Source of the DNA: Sycon ciliatum
Taxonomy: Eukaryota; Porifera; Calcarea; Leucosolenida; Sycettidae
DNA length: 64,000 bases
Direction: 5' to 3'
Assembly (NCBI RefSeq): GCF_964019385.1
Contig: NC_088649.1
Coordinates: forward strand, 22,970,424 to 23,034,423
The translations under genes were made by a program, and so were the position numbers. Position 1 is the stretch's first letter; each line of letters begins with the position of its first letter. Positions 43,310 through 55,112 of this stretch are shown one piece after another. The notes below the pieces were generated by a model, which had not been told where the DNA came from, searched no databases, and saw only the letters and a program-made list of their open reading frames with translations.

Positions 43310-44941
43310 CTACTTCCAGGCGTGAGGGGGACTGCAGCTACTGCATGGCTGCAGTCGAATCTTACCCAAAACGCTCCGAACCAGGACTCTCAAGCTTTCA
43401 ACTTCTTCTGCAGTCGCTATGCCGGCATACACCTGCAAAGCAAGATTCTGTAAGGACAGCGGTTCCGTACGCACTCTGACGATCGTCGATGCTAGATGGT
43501 TATCGTTGGTCGAATTGTAACCACCTACAATATAGACGTCACCAATGGGATCTTGGCATGAGTAGGGATAATGCCGTGCCTCCAATGGTGGCTGGATGTG
43601 CGACGTGTTCACACGATACCAGCATAGTAAGTCAGTGTGAAAGATGAAAATGTCATTGCGGTGACTCCGGGTCGTTCCATTGTCAAAAAAACCACCACAG
43701 AGGACCAGTAAGGACGTCGAGCTCGGGGCCAAAGAAGTACAACGTCGCTCTTCCGGCAGTTCTCCAGTGACTGGCAAAGCACCACTCCACTCCGTCGATT
43801 CTAAATTTAATCGATGAAGATCATTTTTTAATTCCTCAGTCGAATTGCAAACTCCGCCAAAGACGTATGCGAAGTTGCCGCGATTGGTGAACGCAGAGTC
43901 ATATCTAGGGTCTGGTGCGTCACCAGTGTACAGCATCTCTCTCCACGTACAGCTTCCAGTACTAGCATAATCTCCTGTGTCCAGCACATGTACTGCGTTG
44001 TTTATATATTCGCCGCCTATTATTTCCAGGTATGATGCTGGGGTTTGAACGCCCTCAGTTTGCGAGGGACGCTCCCCTACTCCACCAAACACATAGCATT
44101 CATTCCATTTGGAACACATACCAACGTTAAACTTCAGTGCCGGCGAACTGCCGCGAATGTTCACCTGAGAAACGGTCCGCTTATATGGATTCAGATGGAA
44201 GACTGTATTGTGGTAGGAATGGTTTTCATATGGTCCTTGAAATCCTCCGAAGTAGAAAATATCAGAACCGACTGCAGCTGCAGCACCATATGCGCGAAGC
44301 AGGTTAGGATTGGTTAAAGGGGCACTCCGGCTTCATTTTCGACGCCGAGTTTTCGATGCCAAGACGAAGGTTGGTGAAAGAGAAGACCCCTCGAACAAGA
44401 ACGAGTCTCCAGAAGCGATCGAGTCGAGCAGGAAGACGACTTTTGAATTTCGGCCGAGCGAGCGCTGATGACGTAATGAGGGATTAGCTTGCCAGTGGAA
44501 ATGCATCTGCGCACATACATTTCACATACTTTTTGGCAAATTTTCAATCGAAGAGGAGGTTGTTTTCTATGTTCTCTCAACGTCGTGAGCGATCCTGTCT
44601 TCTATACCCTTCCAGGTACCCTGAAGGTCCTCCAGAGGAGAATTTATCTCCAGCAAAGCGTTGTTGATCCGCTAAATTCGTCTCGAGACATATTCACCCA
44701 GTGCAGTGCTGACAAATGTAGAATGTTGAATCTGTGATAATTGTCGACGATGGACAGAAAGGTTGATAGCCGCTATCGCAGGGAAAGTGAAGCTGCTGGA
44801 AGTAACAACGGGGAGCTTGCTAGCATCACTTGATCAAAGCAGCTAGACGGAATCTGACTATTTGTCTCGCCCTCAGTTTAGTGAATTTTATGATCAGAAA
44901 ATATTTCGATCAGGATCCCTTCTACAAGATGTGTAGTACAG

Positions 44942-45337
44942 GTGATTTCTGAACTTGACGATATAGAGACCGACCAGTACACCTACCAACAACGTGTACC
45001 TGCAGGAAATTCACCCAAGGCTATTGCTAATGCTATCCTCTTCAGGGCTGTTGTTTTTTTAGTAAAAATATGTTCACTTCTCTCAACATACTCCTGCATG
45101 GCAGCAAGAGGGTACGCTATGGAATTCAACGCCACAATCTTCGCCCAGCTGTGGATGAAGCATGGTCAAATCATGGCAGTACATATACTTGAACCAGATG
45201 AGAAATTGAAGTTCATTTGTGATGCGAAGTTCGACAGCCCCAGTGACCGAGTCAAGCGTTGTCTTTTGCCGTGGCACAAATTGCTGAAGAATCCGAGATG
45301 GTCATGGAATTATGCACATGGATACTACCAGAAATAA
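44942..45337 (+). pseudogene. Possible transposase remnant of the TTAA element
   Basis: 131-aa ORF with a CDAKFDSPSDRVKRC stretch that recalls the GD-R-DSPG block of Kolobok-type transposases. No THAP domain or full catalytic set is visible, and the rest of the interior has only short ORFs. Weak assignment. Confidence 0.3.
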
Positions 45338-46381
45338 TGGTGGCATGAACCATTGTGGAATGGGACAGCTCACAGAGAATACTGGAATAGCTCAAGTATC
45401 TCTAGGCGATTGTAAATCCTGTTCTGGCTGATAGCTTCGGCCTGCTGCGCCCGTCCATGTACAATGATGGGAACATGCATTTCTATTTTCTACATATTTG
45501 CTATCTACTGTACTGTGGTATTACAGTTGCAGGTCCCTTATATAGAAATATGTTCAACCCCCCCCCCCCCCACATAAATATGAACTAACAATTTCACTGT
45601 TGGACTCGCCGGCAGCTAGAGAGCAAAGGATTAATTTATAGCAAAGAAAAGGACCAGGGAACTACAAGTTATGCCATAATGTCCACGAACAATTTCACTG
45701 TATTTGAAATAATTTTGTTTGATACCCTCAGAACTCTGAAACTTTGCAGCACTGTGGATTATATGTGGATACAACATTTATGGAAGGAACACATAGTTCA
45801 AATAATTATAGCACTGAATTGTTGAGATTGTGAGCACATTCCAATCAGTACTCTACTAGGTGACATATTTATAAGCGGTGGCAATCGTTAGGAATAGGTC
45901 GTGAGTTTTCAGATTGCTCTAGTATATGAGAGAATGTTTTGTTTGTCTAATCGACGGCTCGTTTGAAGCCAGAGTTGTTTGAACTTGTTTCAGTCGACTT
46001 GATTCTAGACAGTAGTCGAAGGAGTACTATGAAGTATACACCAGGCATAGTCTGTAAGGTACCCTCGTGAGAATTCTGTCGGTACACATCAGGTATCGGC
46101 TTGCAAAGATGGCTCCTCTCTGTTTCTTGAAAGCCTGTATAGTTGGACTGTGGCTCCAGCGATTCCCTTCTCAGAGCAGGTACCATACCCAATACGGTCA
46201 ATGCATATTGGACAGACCTGTGTGCACAACAGAAATAGTGGAGAGAAATCTCTCAGCTCATGAACACATCAGTGAAGTTTAAACTGCCATTGTTTGTGGC
46301 CATCAGTATAAACTATAAACCTATCGACTATAAGAATAATGTGCAAAAAACCCTCTATAACTACAGCTGGGGCCATGGAAT

Positions 46382-46627
46382 TACTGTATAGCACTAAATT
46401 TTCGGACGGAATATATTTTCGTACGATTTCGTACACGGCCTCTTTTGTACTAAAATTAATTCCGTACTAAAATTCGTTCTGTGAAGTTATGTGCACTATA
46501 CATGCGTACCGCATTCGAACGCGTGCATTTAGCATGCAGCACTGTGCGAAAATAAAATCCGTACGAAAGGTCGAAATTCGGCTTTGTCCGAAAATATTTC
46601 CGTCCGAAAATTTCCTGCTATACAGTA
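46382..46627. mobile_element. MITE, TA-flanked, TIR TACTGTATAGC
   Basis: The left end TACTGTATAGCACTAAATTT matches the inverse of the right end (AAATTTCCTGCTATACAGTA). Further TTCGGACGGAAT/ATTTCCGTCCGAA pairing gives 35-40 bp arms. TA at the edges suggests a Tc1/mariner-type non-autonomous element, nested in the 3.4 kb element. Confidence 0.8.
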
Positions 46628-47999
46628 TAAAGCATCTAACTTAGGGAACTGCCAATTCTGGTCGGAGTTGCGTTCGAGGCCTGCAATTCATGATGGCTAT
46701 CGTATGTTGCATTGACCAGAGATCATATAAACCGTCCATGCCACATTGAAACACGCACTACTTTCGAGTACTTTGGTATCCCCCACCAAATGGGCATTCG
46801 TTCCCGGGGTGGCAGGCGTCACCATTCGTTATGCCTGGATCAGATTTCATTGACCCCAACTATCATGAAGAATCATTTTTACTTTGACTGGATTTCAGTA
46901 CAAGTTATAGAACTGCAGAATAAATGTTGTTGTATTTGGGCAACCATTTCTCTACAAACGCTCTATTCGGAAAATAATTTTTTTATAAAATACATGTCCA
47001 AATTCCACATTTACCCAAATCGGAATACTTGATCACGTATTCAGTCCTACACGGAATGTTTAGAAAACGCCAGGGAATAGGAATTTGCTAACGAGAACTC
47101 CAGGCCAGGGTACTAGCATACGAACAAAACAAGAAAAACTCACCAGTATACTTGTAGTAATTCATGTCGGTGTAATATTCACGATAAGCAACGAGGCACC
47201 CTCCGATTTGGTCAAGCTGCTTTGAAGTCTGGTTGTTCAGGTGATACAAACGGGCTCCCCGTTGTTACTTCCAGCAGCTTCACTATCCCTGCGACAGCGG
47301 CTATCAGCCTCTCTCTCCATCGTCGACAATTATCACAGATTCAACATTCTACATTTATCAGCACTGCACTGGGTGAATAAGTCTCGAGACGAATTTAGCG
47401 GATCAACAACGCTTTGATGGAGATAAATTCTCCTCTGGAGGACCTTCAGGGTATCTGGAAGGGTATAGAAGACGGGATCGCTCACGGCGTTGGGAGAACA
47501 TAGGAAACAACCTCTTCTTCGATTGAAAATTGGTCAAAAAGTGTGTGAAATGTATGGGCGCAGATGCATTTCCACTGGCAAGCTAATCCCTCATTACGTC
47601 ATCAGCGCTCGCTCGGCCGAAATTCAAAAGTCGTCTTCCTGCTCGACTCGATCGCTTCTGGAGACTCGTTCTTGTTCGAGGGGTCTTCTCTTTCACCTAC
47701 CTTCGTCTTAGCATCGAAAACTCGGCGTCGAAAATGAAGCCGGAGTGCCCCTTTAATAACCATGCTGTCTCGTATTTGATTTGTACTGATTTGAAGTCAC
47801 TTTCCGGGTCTGGATCATGTGGACAACGAGGCGTTAACGATGGTAATTGTATGCACTGAAGAATTCCCTCTGGACTAATCCAAGGACAACCACCCAATGT
47901 GTAGATCGTCGAGTCGACTATGCAACTAGTCTTCATGATCCACGGATCTTCCGTTTCCACGCACATTCGGAAGGGGTTCCTCCACACACGAACAGACAT

Positions 48000-48550
48000 G
48001 GCTGCCTGAATAGAATGAGCAGCAGTGAGACTGAGTAGCGAACAGTTTATATGTTTCACTTCACACTGACTAGATCTTCACTGATACTTTGTAGCTACAC
48101 TGCACTAAAGGACATTACAACACAATTGAACTATTATAGGAAACCAAAGTAAGAGATAATGAGTGTGATAGCATACACCAATGTAGGCGCTAACAATTAG
48201 CTTGACGCGAAACGGGGATAGTGTCTGTATTTCACGGTACGAAAGGCGATAATATAATCGTTTGGCATGTCCACTTATTTTAGCGTACCCAAGACTTTTG
48301 TAGGGGGAAAATATGCACAAGCGCAACCTCAAAAGGAAGAATACGAACGAAAAATGGCTTCCAGCACAGGCTAATATGGAGGGTGCAAAAATGGCAGTGA
48401 AAACAGTTTAAGTTAATACGGAAGGAGCGAAAAATGACAGTGAGCATAGTCCAATGCCTGGGAAGATTCTTACTACTCGGATTGTTATTAATGTTGTTCG
48501 TTCTGGCCTTGGTTATGTGTGAGACATGCTGTTGGTGACAATGCATGAGC
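48000..48550 (-). promoter_or_regulatory. Upstream block of kelch copy 6
   Basis: Inverted version of the conserved block (start codon side at 48000; CTATTATAGG near 48130; GGCG-AAAG near 48245), followed by the outer flank with AATGGCAGTGAAAA motifs shared with 8560-8640 and 56700-56800. Confidence 0.45.
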
Positions 48551-48555
48551 ATCAA

Positions 48556-49115
48556 TTTTTCCTCCTCAGGCACGAAACAACACGCTCCGCTCATTTCCCC
48601 ACTCCCTCATCGCAACGTGGAATCAGCTCCCACCTACCCTTCTGCAGACTCCCCCTTCTCGCAGAGGTATGCACACGTTCAAGAAAAACGTCAACGACCA
48701 CTTGCGGCGCAGCAAGTGGGAGTGGGCCACAGACAGGCTATGATCTCTGCCAACACACCAGCCTAATTATACTGACCGCACTCCAGCTCCCTTCTACCCC
48801 TCTTTGATCCCCTTCCCTTCGCTCTGCCTTAAAATCCGATTATCAGTTCACTCCATCTTCCTGCCGTGCACTGCTTTTACTATTGTTTTGTCCCATCTCA
48901 ATCTCAAATTCTCCCCATTATCGTTTGCAAAGCCGGTACTTCCATCTTGGATGCACATGTTTCTTTTCTCCTATGTATCAGCGCACAGGAGTAACAATGA
49001 TTCCGACACCTTTGGTCGGAGGAGTTACTTTTGCCCCGCCCCCACTTCCATCCAATATGCCACCGCCCCCGCTGTGCAGCATCTGATGGTACTGTGGTAT
49101 TCAGTAAAAAAAAAA
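48556..49115 (+). mobile_element. LINE 3' fragment with poly-A and ATCAA duplication
   Basis: Flanked by ATCAA at 48551-48555 and 49116-49120; 7850-7865 is the matching empty site. The plus frame near 48570-48730 encodes a LINE C-terminus (NNTLRSFPHSLIATWNQLPP, then HTFKKNVNDHL). Ends in a poly-A run. The same insertion is at 56920-57472, so it predates the unit duplication. Confidence 0.8.
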
Positions 49116-49120
49116 ATCAA

Positions 49121-50860
49121 GAGCGTGTAAACGGATCTCACCGTCAAGCAGTCCATGCTGAGAATATAAACGTGGCTTTCAGGACTGGCAAGCATGAACA
49201 ACGGAAGAAGCACTCCGGTTTGGTATACTTTGGAATACAATCTGCTCACCTACGATAAATCTCTCATGGTTACTATTACTATCATGTCAGCATATTTCAA
49301 CAGCTCTCGGGATGCAGTCGTTCAGCAGGCACAGAAGGACGGTGTTGTTAGATTCGGTACTATTCTTAGTACGAGAATGTTACGAAATAGTGGTTGCGAC
49401 TTCGGCGATGATTTGTAAGAAAGGGTCCTCGACGTCTGTTCTCACCGTTCAACAACGACACTGACTCACGCTGGTATCTGGTGTTGACGAGGTGTTTGTC
49501 GCGCTGGAAACGGAGCGTCTCTGTAAGTTTGTATCCCTGGTGATGTTTGTGCTTGGAGAGCACTATACATGTGGTGCTCTTCAGCCACAATCTTCCTCAG
49601 CCTACGCAATGTCAACTGATGAGGGTTGACTTCCCCGAAACACTGTGTATTGAGCAGGGAGTGGTGAGTGGTGCTTTCTTGCAGGTTTGCCGAATGGACG
49701 GTTCGATGGACTTTTCGTGTGGTCTGGATGGCAGTCGTGAGTCAGTCAAGTGAGAATTCAAGTCGGCAGGAAAACTGCGAGCTCCCATGTAGGGAGCAAC
49801 ACGCGCTTCCCAATCATCGCCGAAGTCGCACCAGACTCTTCTTCACATTGTCGTCCCCAGCGCGGACTTGCGAATTAGATTTCTTGGAGGCAACAACGTT
49901 GTGAATGACCAACGGTCCTCAGCGCTTGTTCACCACCTCCATGAGCGACATTGACACACGCTGATATCTTATGTGCAGGGGGGGGGGGGGTTGGCGGCGC
50001 TGGAGCGTCTCCGTAGGTTTGTATCCCTGGTGATGTTTGTCCCTGGAGAGCACTCTTCAAATGGTGCTCTTGTTTGTTTGTTTGTATACTTTATTTGAAT
50101 TCGCTAATCCAAACGAGCACAAATGCTCAATGACAAGACAGCTAATATGTTATTATGTGTATTGAGCAGCGAGTGGTGCTTTCTTGCAGGTTTGCCGAGT
50201 GGACGGTTCGATAGACCTCTCGTGTGCTCTGGATGGCAGTCGTGACTCAGTCAGGTGAGAATTCAAGTTGGCAGGAAAACTGCGAGCTCCCCCATAGGGA
50301 GCAACATGCGCCTCCCAATTATCGCCAAAGTCGCACCACCGTCTTTTTATATTTCCCATATAGACCGAAGTCGAGGTCAATATCCTATTTATCACGATTC
50401 CTTTGCTATAACCCCGGAAGTTGATCCAGCTATTTTAGCCTTTTTAGTAAAGAATTGGTACTATAGTGTACATAGGATGCTGCCTATTTTGGGTACAAGA
50501 CTGTAAGAACAACAGGGTTTAGCTTCTGCAGTACAATACCAGTGGCTGGGTGGCATAAGAGTTTGCCTGAGATTCATTCTGTAGTGGGTTCGAATCCTGT
50601 TTGTTCTCTTCCTTTGTTTTCTTTCTTCAAAATTTTCTTTCTGAAGTGGATAGAAAATTTCTAATTCCCTCCAAAGTCGAAAGATTGCAACGCCTAAATG
50701 GTCGATATAACCAGTCGATTCAAGCAGTCGATATACCGGCGATATGGGTAATACATGACCAGCCAAGGATCACAAAATTAGTGCAGGGCGATATGGAAGA
50801 GAGATAAATCCACATATTAACCACTTTAAGTTGGGGTATTTACTTTGCTTTATTGCCCAC
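49121..50860 (+). repeat. Repeat block X, two diverged direct copies, and flank
   Basis: A roughly 330-bp sequence (gtatccctggtgatgtttgt ... gaagtcgcaccag) occurs at about 49530-49845 and again at about 50020-50345. 50540-50610 has a tRNA-like box B GGTTCGAATCC. 49121-50860 matches 57478-59148. Small ORFs are not conserved in frame between copies beyond what identity forces. Confidence 0.65.
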
Positions 50861-51269
50861 TAAGGGGCCGGTAACATTGATGGAACAATCCTCAGATAAT
50901 ATACAGGGAATAAATTTTTCTGCTTTTCATCACGGCCATACTGCATACGCACAATTAGAAAAATCTCACTCACGCCAGCAATTTTGTTGTCACTATTCGC
51001 TTCTGGCAGTCTGGCAGTCCCTCTCCTGGGCCAGAGCTGCATCAGCACAGCCTCTAGAGTATCGCTCCACTTCATAACGCAATAAAAACAAGGAAACTAA
51101 AACAAATCCAGTGGAAGCCGCGGGTGATTATAATCTTCGGCGGAAAAGCGAGGCCTCGAGCTGATTTTCATCGAGTGGATTAAATCTCTCAAATCTCCCG
51201 CACAGCGGCAAATGTCCATGGTAACATCGGGTGTTTTTCAAATTTTCCCTCAGTGCGACCGGCCCCTTA
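50861..51269. mobile_element. MITE, TIR TAAGGGGCCGGT, copy 1
   Basis: Left TAAGGGGCCGGTAACATTGA, right CAGTGCGACCGGCCCCTTA. About 409 bp. It sits between two roughly 120-bp direct repeats (50745-50860 and 51275-51395: gtaatacatg ... aagttggggtat). The same arrangement is at 60501-60898. Confidence 0.8.
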
Positions 51270-51592
51270 GAGTTTGTAATACATGGCCAGTCAAGGATCA
51301 CAAGCATTAGCGGATGGCGATAAGGAAGAGCGATAAATCTCCATATTCACAACTTTAAGTTGGGGTATGTACTTTGCTTTATTACCCACTTAGAGGTTGC
51401 AACTTTTTGCATATCAAGGGACTTAAATTTACTTATACTAGATGGCAGTCAAATATTCCTGCATATTTCACTCCTTAGGGCTATAGTGACTGTCTATATT
51501 TGACGCCTTTTTAGGGAATGAGCACAGGCTTTGGCTGGTCGTGATAAGTCTGATATTGACTTAGTATTGGTCAGTATAGGAAATAAGTGTAG
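51270..51592. other. End of right-hand duplicated unit, copy 1
   Basis: Matches 60899-61345 (with a small insert there). Beyond 'ggaaataagtg' the two diverge, which marks the duplication boundary. No gene. Confidence 0.65.
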
Positions 51593-52110
51593 AATACCAG
51601 CTGAGTCCCGAGTGTTTACGGAAATAAAAAGCCGAGGCAAAAACCGAGGCAAAGCCGAGGTTTTTTGCCGAGGATTTTTCCGTAAACACGAGGGCGAAGC
51701 TTATAGTCTAATTTAATTATAGCATAAAAACTCCAGTCATTTTCCTAAAAAGTGGTTTTTATAGCACCCGGTTTTTTTATACAGTTTTTTTTACAGCACC
51801 AGGTTTTTTATAGCACCAGGTTGTTTATAATATATATGAGTTATTGCCAGAAATATTAACAGCTTTTTAGAACAAGCAAATGAGTGGAGGGTTTTATACT
51901 ATAATTTAAAATTTGGTAAGAGATTTCAGATTCGCCTCAGTCTTTTACTCGGCTTTTATTTCCTATATTGACCTCGTACTCAGGCAATATTATATACGTA
52001 TTATGATGTGTAGAGGTCGAACTACAATGTGGCTGCAACCATTCACATCAAAAGTATATTTTAAGAAGACAAGAGGACCGACGACCTACAGGTTTGGGTA
52101 TAATATCCAC
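51593..52110. repeat. GAGGC-rich inverted repeat region
   Basis: CGAGTGTTTACGGAA and TTCCGTAAACACGAGG flank a run of GCCGAGG/AAACCGAGG motifs (51606-51692). Related CCTCAG/CTCGGC motifs occur at 51935-51990. Probably a non-autonomous TIR element. No ORF. Confidence 0.5.
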
Positions 52111-52129
52111 TGACACCACCAGTTACTGT

Positions 52130-52445
52130 ACAATCAGCTCGTGCGCTAACATGGTACGACACTGACAAACGATACTGACGTCCTACACCTAACTGGCAAT
52201 CAGCTCTAGCACACCTTGGTTGTGCACTCCAACGGCCTTCCCGTTGGGAAGGTTCCTAGTTATAGAAATAACATAAGGAGGGAAAGTGAGCGCAACCAAC
52301 ACAAGCACGAGCTGAAAGTAAGTCCAACCTGTGAAGGATGTACAAGTATGTCGAGGACGATACTGGAAAGACCATCAGACAAAACGGTCAAAGCACAATT
52401 CCAGGACGCATAGCAACAAACCACACAACTTGCGTGTCTCTAAAG
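52130..52445. repeat. Dispersed repeat related to 33880-34080
   Basis: Shared order of motifs: CCTTCC-GGAAGGTT hairpin, 'gagcgcaac', 'acgagctgaaag', 'gacgatactgg' and 'acaacttg'. Diverged copy of the interior of the 33710-34219 foldback. No gene. Confidence 0.5.
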
Positions 52446-52639
52446 ATGTTCTTTGGTTTTCTTTTCTTCTTAGAATTAGATCCTCGGCTTTCCCTACCAG
52501 TCTAAATATGCACACCTGATGAGCCGTCCATACCTACACGGAGAAACCATCTTCGTGTGAGATTGCTGCCTGTTACTGCTGCTTGTTGTTCAATCCAAAT
52601 TATCTTGGTCGAAGTAGTGTACTGTAGTTCTGAGGCACT

Positions 52640-52976
52640 CGGTTCTTTACAATTGATGTTCGCTTAGTTTCCCCTCCAATCCATCTTCGAATCTTTAGAG
52701 CCACACAGATTATGAGATCTGTTGATATGCGTCCTTCGTTCCGTTTAGTTTCGTTTCGTCTCCGCGCAAACGCAGCATGGTGTCGCAGACTGTGCACATA
52801 AGCACTGCTAGCATATGTCAGTGTATACTGGACTAATGAGAGATAAAATGCGCGCCTGGCTGCACTGGTCGTCATGGAAATGCATTCACCTTTGCACTGA
52901 CCTTCCTCCGAAGTGCATCAGCTTGCTGACGGAATGTCAAGTGCTTATCAACAAAATGCCAAGACACCTAGTACAA
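52640..52976 (-). pseudogene. LINE reverse-transcriptase C-terminal fragment, frameshifted
   Basis: The minus strand reads DKHLTFRQQADALRRKVSAK, then in a shifted frame RRAFYLSLVQYTLTYASSAYVHSL, a LINE thumb-region signature. At least one frameshift near 52875. 5'- and 3'-truncated. Confidence 0.65.
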
Positions 52977-53275
52977 GATGATTGCTGAACAACAGTGCCA
53001 CAGAATCGCAACTCACGGAATGCATGCAACGTGGGCTCCCGCAGAACAAGAAACTGAGTACTATGGTCGGTTTAATTTGAGTTCTCTGGAATGCAGAAAC
53101 TCGCTGACTGAGTGCAAGTCTTTCTCAAGCTTTTCAGTAGCATATCCATGCGTGTACTACTTACACTTCACCCTCTCTGAGTATCACATTGTTATTACTT
53201 CTCACCTGCCCACCTCTGTTATAAGTTCACACTTCTCTTGTCATTCGCACTTCACCTTCTTTTCTCCTATTAGTC

Positions 53276-54403
53276 CGTGAGGCAAGTCTCAGAAACGGCT
53301 CAAAAAAGAAGATGCCTTCCACCCCCCCCCCCCCTGTGGAAGAGGTTTTCTCTGCGTGGTTGGCTAGGGATGGGTTCACTGAGTTGCCTCGACGATGTTG
53401 GCGTTCCAGGAACCGTGCGACGACCTCGCAACGGGGTGTTTTCTGCTCGACAATTGGCACGAGAATACGCAGTATTTCCAGGATTTAAAGCCGCGAATAA
53501 CTGCCGATTCACTAAAACACTTTTATTTGTCTTGAAAACGCTTTACAACACTGCGAATTCTACGAATGCGCACGGTAAGCGGACCGTGACTGGTGTTTCA
53601 GCGCGCCTCGCGACTCGCACAGAGTGCATTTAGCTAAAATAGAATTGTTGTTTCGAGTCGCAGACGGCCTATCCGCTGTGGGCGTAGCGCCGTCGTTGTC
53701 TGCCACGTTGTGGCCTGGTCTGAGTCTTCTTTAGTATTCAAAATTATTTTGGACTAGCCCTAAACAGAGAATGATAGACGACGCCAACTCTTCACGGTTA
53801 TCACCACAGCATACCGGAAGGTCAAAGAAGGAGATTATGCTGCTTGCTATCGATCTCCTCTACCACCTAATGGCGTACTAGTTAGATGGCTGCAGGATCG
53901 TTGATTTACACGCAGAATCATCAACTCCGCGATACCTACTGTACTACAAGAATGTAGAGTTACTTCTGCGTCAAGGAAGGTGAATAAAGCTCGTGATTTG
54001 TTGAAAAGGTATTATACTAAACTGAAATTGGGAACAGCAACAACAATTTTAGTGCACAGCTCAAAAAAAGTGCAAAAGGTTTAGCTCGCTCGCGCTTGAT
54101 TTTCACCGCATGAAACCGGATTGCACCATGCAAGCCTTGTCATATCGAGCGCTTGCGACTTTACAGTCAAGGGATTATGACAAACCGGACAGGTTTAGAT
54201 GCTAAACCTACGTCTAAATTCGACAATTGACGAAAGAAACAAAGCCTCGTAGCGAGGCTATCGCACGTCTCCTGGACTGCCAACATTTTCTAGGCTGCTC
54301 AGTGAACCAATGCCAACCCAGCCACGCCGAACAAACATCTCTTGGACAGGGGGGGGGGGGGGTGGAAGGCAATTTGACATTCTGGCACTTGCCTCACGGA
54401 CTA
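53276..54403. mobile_element. TIR element with poly-C/poly-G arms, about 1.13 kb
   Basis: Left AGTCCGTGAGGCAAGTCTCA, right inverse (CTTGCCTCACGGACT). The similarity continues about 150 bp inward, including the C-run (53323) and G-run (54349), CACTGAG and CCAGGA motifs. It interrupts the 90-bp repeat seen uninterrupted at 42530-42620; flanking ATT suggests a 3-bp duplication. The interior has no recognised transposase. Confidence 0.75.
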
Positions 54404-55112
54404 TTATTTTCTTTCACATACTGCTTTTCGTATTCTTACACGTATACATCGTTGTGTATTGTTTGACTTCATTATTGAGACGTATTTTCCCTGATGAATG
54501 TCTCTAGAAAACGTGTTTGGAAACTTTTTTTATCCATTTCGTTTTTCGTCATGACTACGTCCAATGTCCGCTTCGCTGATTCTGTTTATTGCCATATTAA
54601 TGATGTTGTCTCCGCGCCGCTTATTATATTCTATTACAAACACGTCCATTGGAGGATATAAAATCAGGTCATTCTAAACCTCAACAGCTTTCAAAACCCA
54701 AAGCAAAGTCATTTTCTGTGAAAGTACATATACCTACATGTATATAGAACGTAAGAGAACAACAACAACCTACTACGAACATAATAGACTACAAAGGGCG
54801 TGTGGGTGCTATAAAAGGCGGGCGGCAGGTGAGGCGAAGTACGCTCCCTCGACGAGTAGTGTAGTGACCAAGGCGTCCAACGCGCACCTTCGGCAGGGGA
54901 GAGAAAAGAGATTGTGTGTGAGCTCTAGAAAGGTAGAAAAAGGGAGGAAAAGAGGTAGAGAGCTAGGTTAGCAAGTGCGTTGAAGTGGAGTAAGTGAGTA
55001 GGTGAGGGAGTGAAAGTAAAGCCAGATTTGTTCAGAAAGCTAGGCCGACGAACCCAAAGCAGCGCTTCCAGCAGCGAAATAAGCAAAATGTATACATCAT
55101 TCAATACCATGA
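54404..55112 (-). other. 3' flank of kelch copy 7 and unit edge
   Basis: Matches 42600-43309: outer flank, then inverted standard downstream block (TACATGTATATAG near 54735). The ORF-like stretches are not conserved. No gene. Confidence 0.65.

Larger units (their letters stand above)
44318..47752. mobile_element. 3.4 kb DNA element, 499-bp TIRs, TTAA target duplication
   Basis: TTAA at 44314-44317 and 47753-47756. The terminus is AGGGGCACTCCGGCTTCATT with its inverse at the right. Arms 44318-44816 and 47254-47752 match closely throughout. TTAA duplication and an AGG-type terminus suggest Kolobok (alternatively piggyBac). The interior 44817-47253 holds a possible transposase remnant, a poly-C run (45559) and a TA-flanked MITE. 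Confidence 0.85.
43310..47999 (-). pseudogene. Kelch-repeat gene copy 6, interrupted by a TTAA element
   Basis: 5' part 47757-47999 and 3' part 43310-44317, split inside blade 2 after the AWLL motif by the element at 44318-47752. Reading both parts, I see no other stop or frameshift. A 6-base in-frame deletion after MCS and one changed region (NPYKRTV) are tolerable. C-terminal motifs (YVFGG, LCGGF, VGGYNS, PLSLQNLALQVY) are intact. Inactive as it stands; the lesion is the insertion alone. Confidence 0.85.

Noticed and set aside
48526-48807. 93-codon ORF repeated at 56890-57171 as a conserved gene
   Set aside because: Conserved only because the segment is duplicated; another frame of the same DNA carries the LINE C-terminus.
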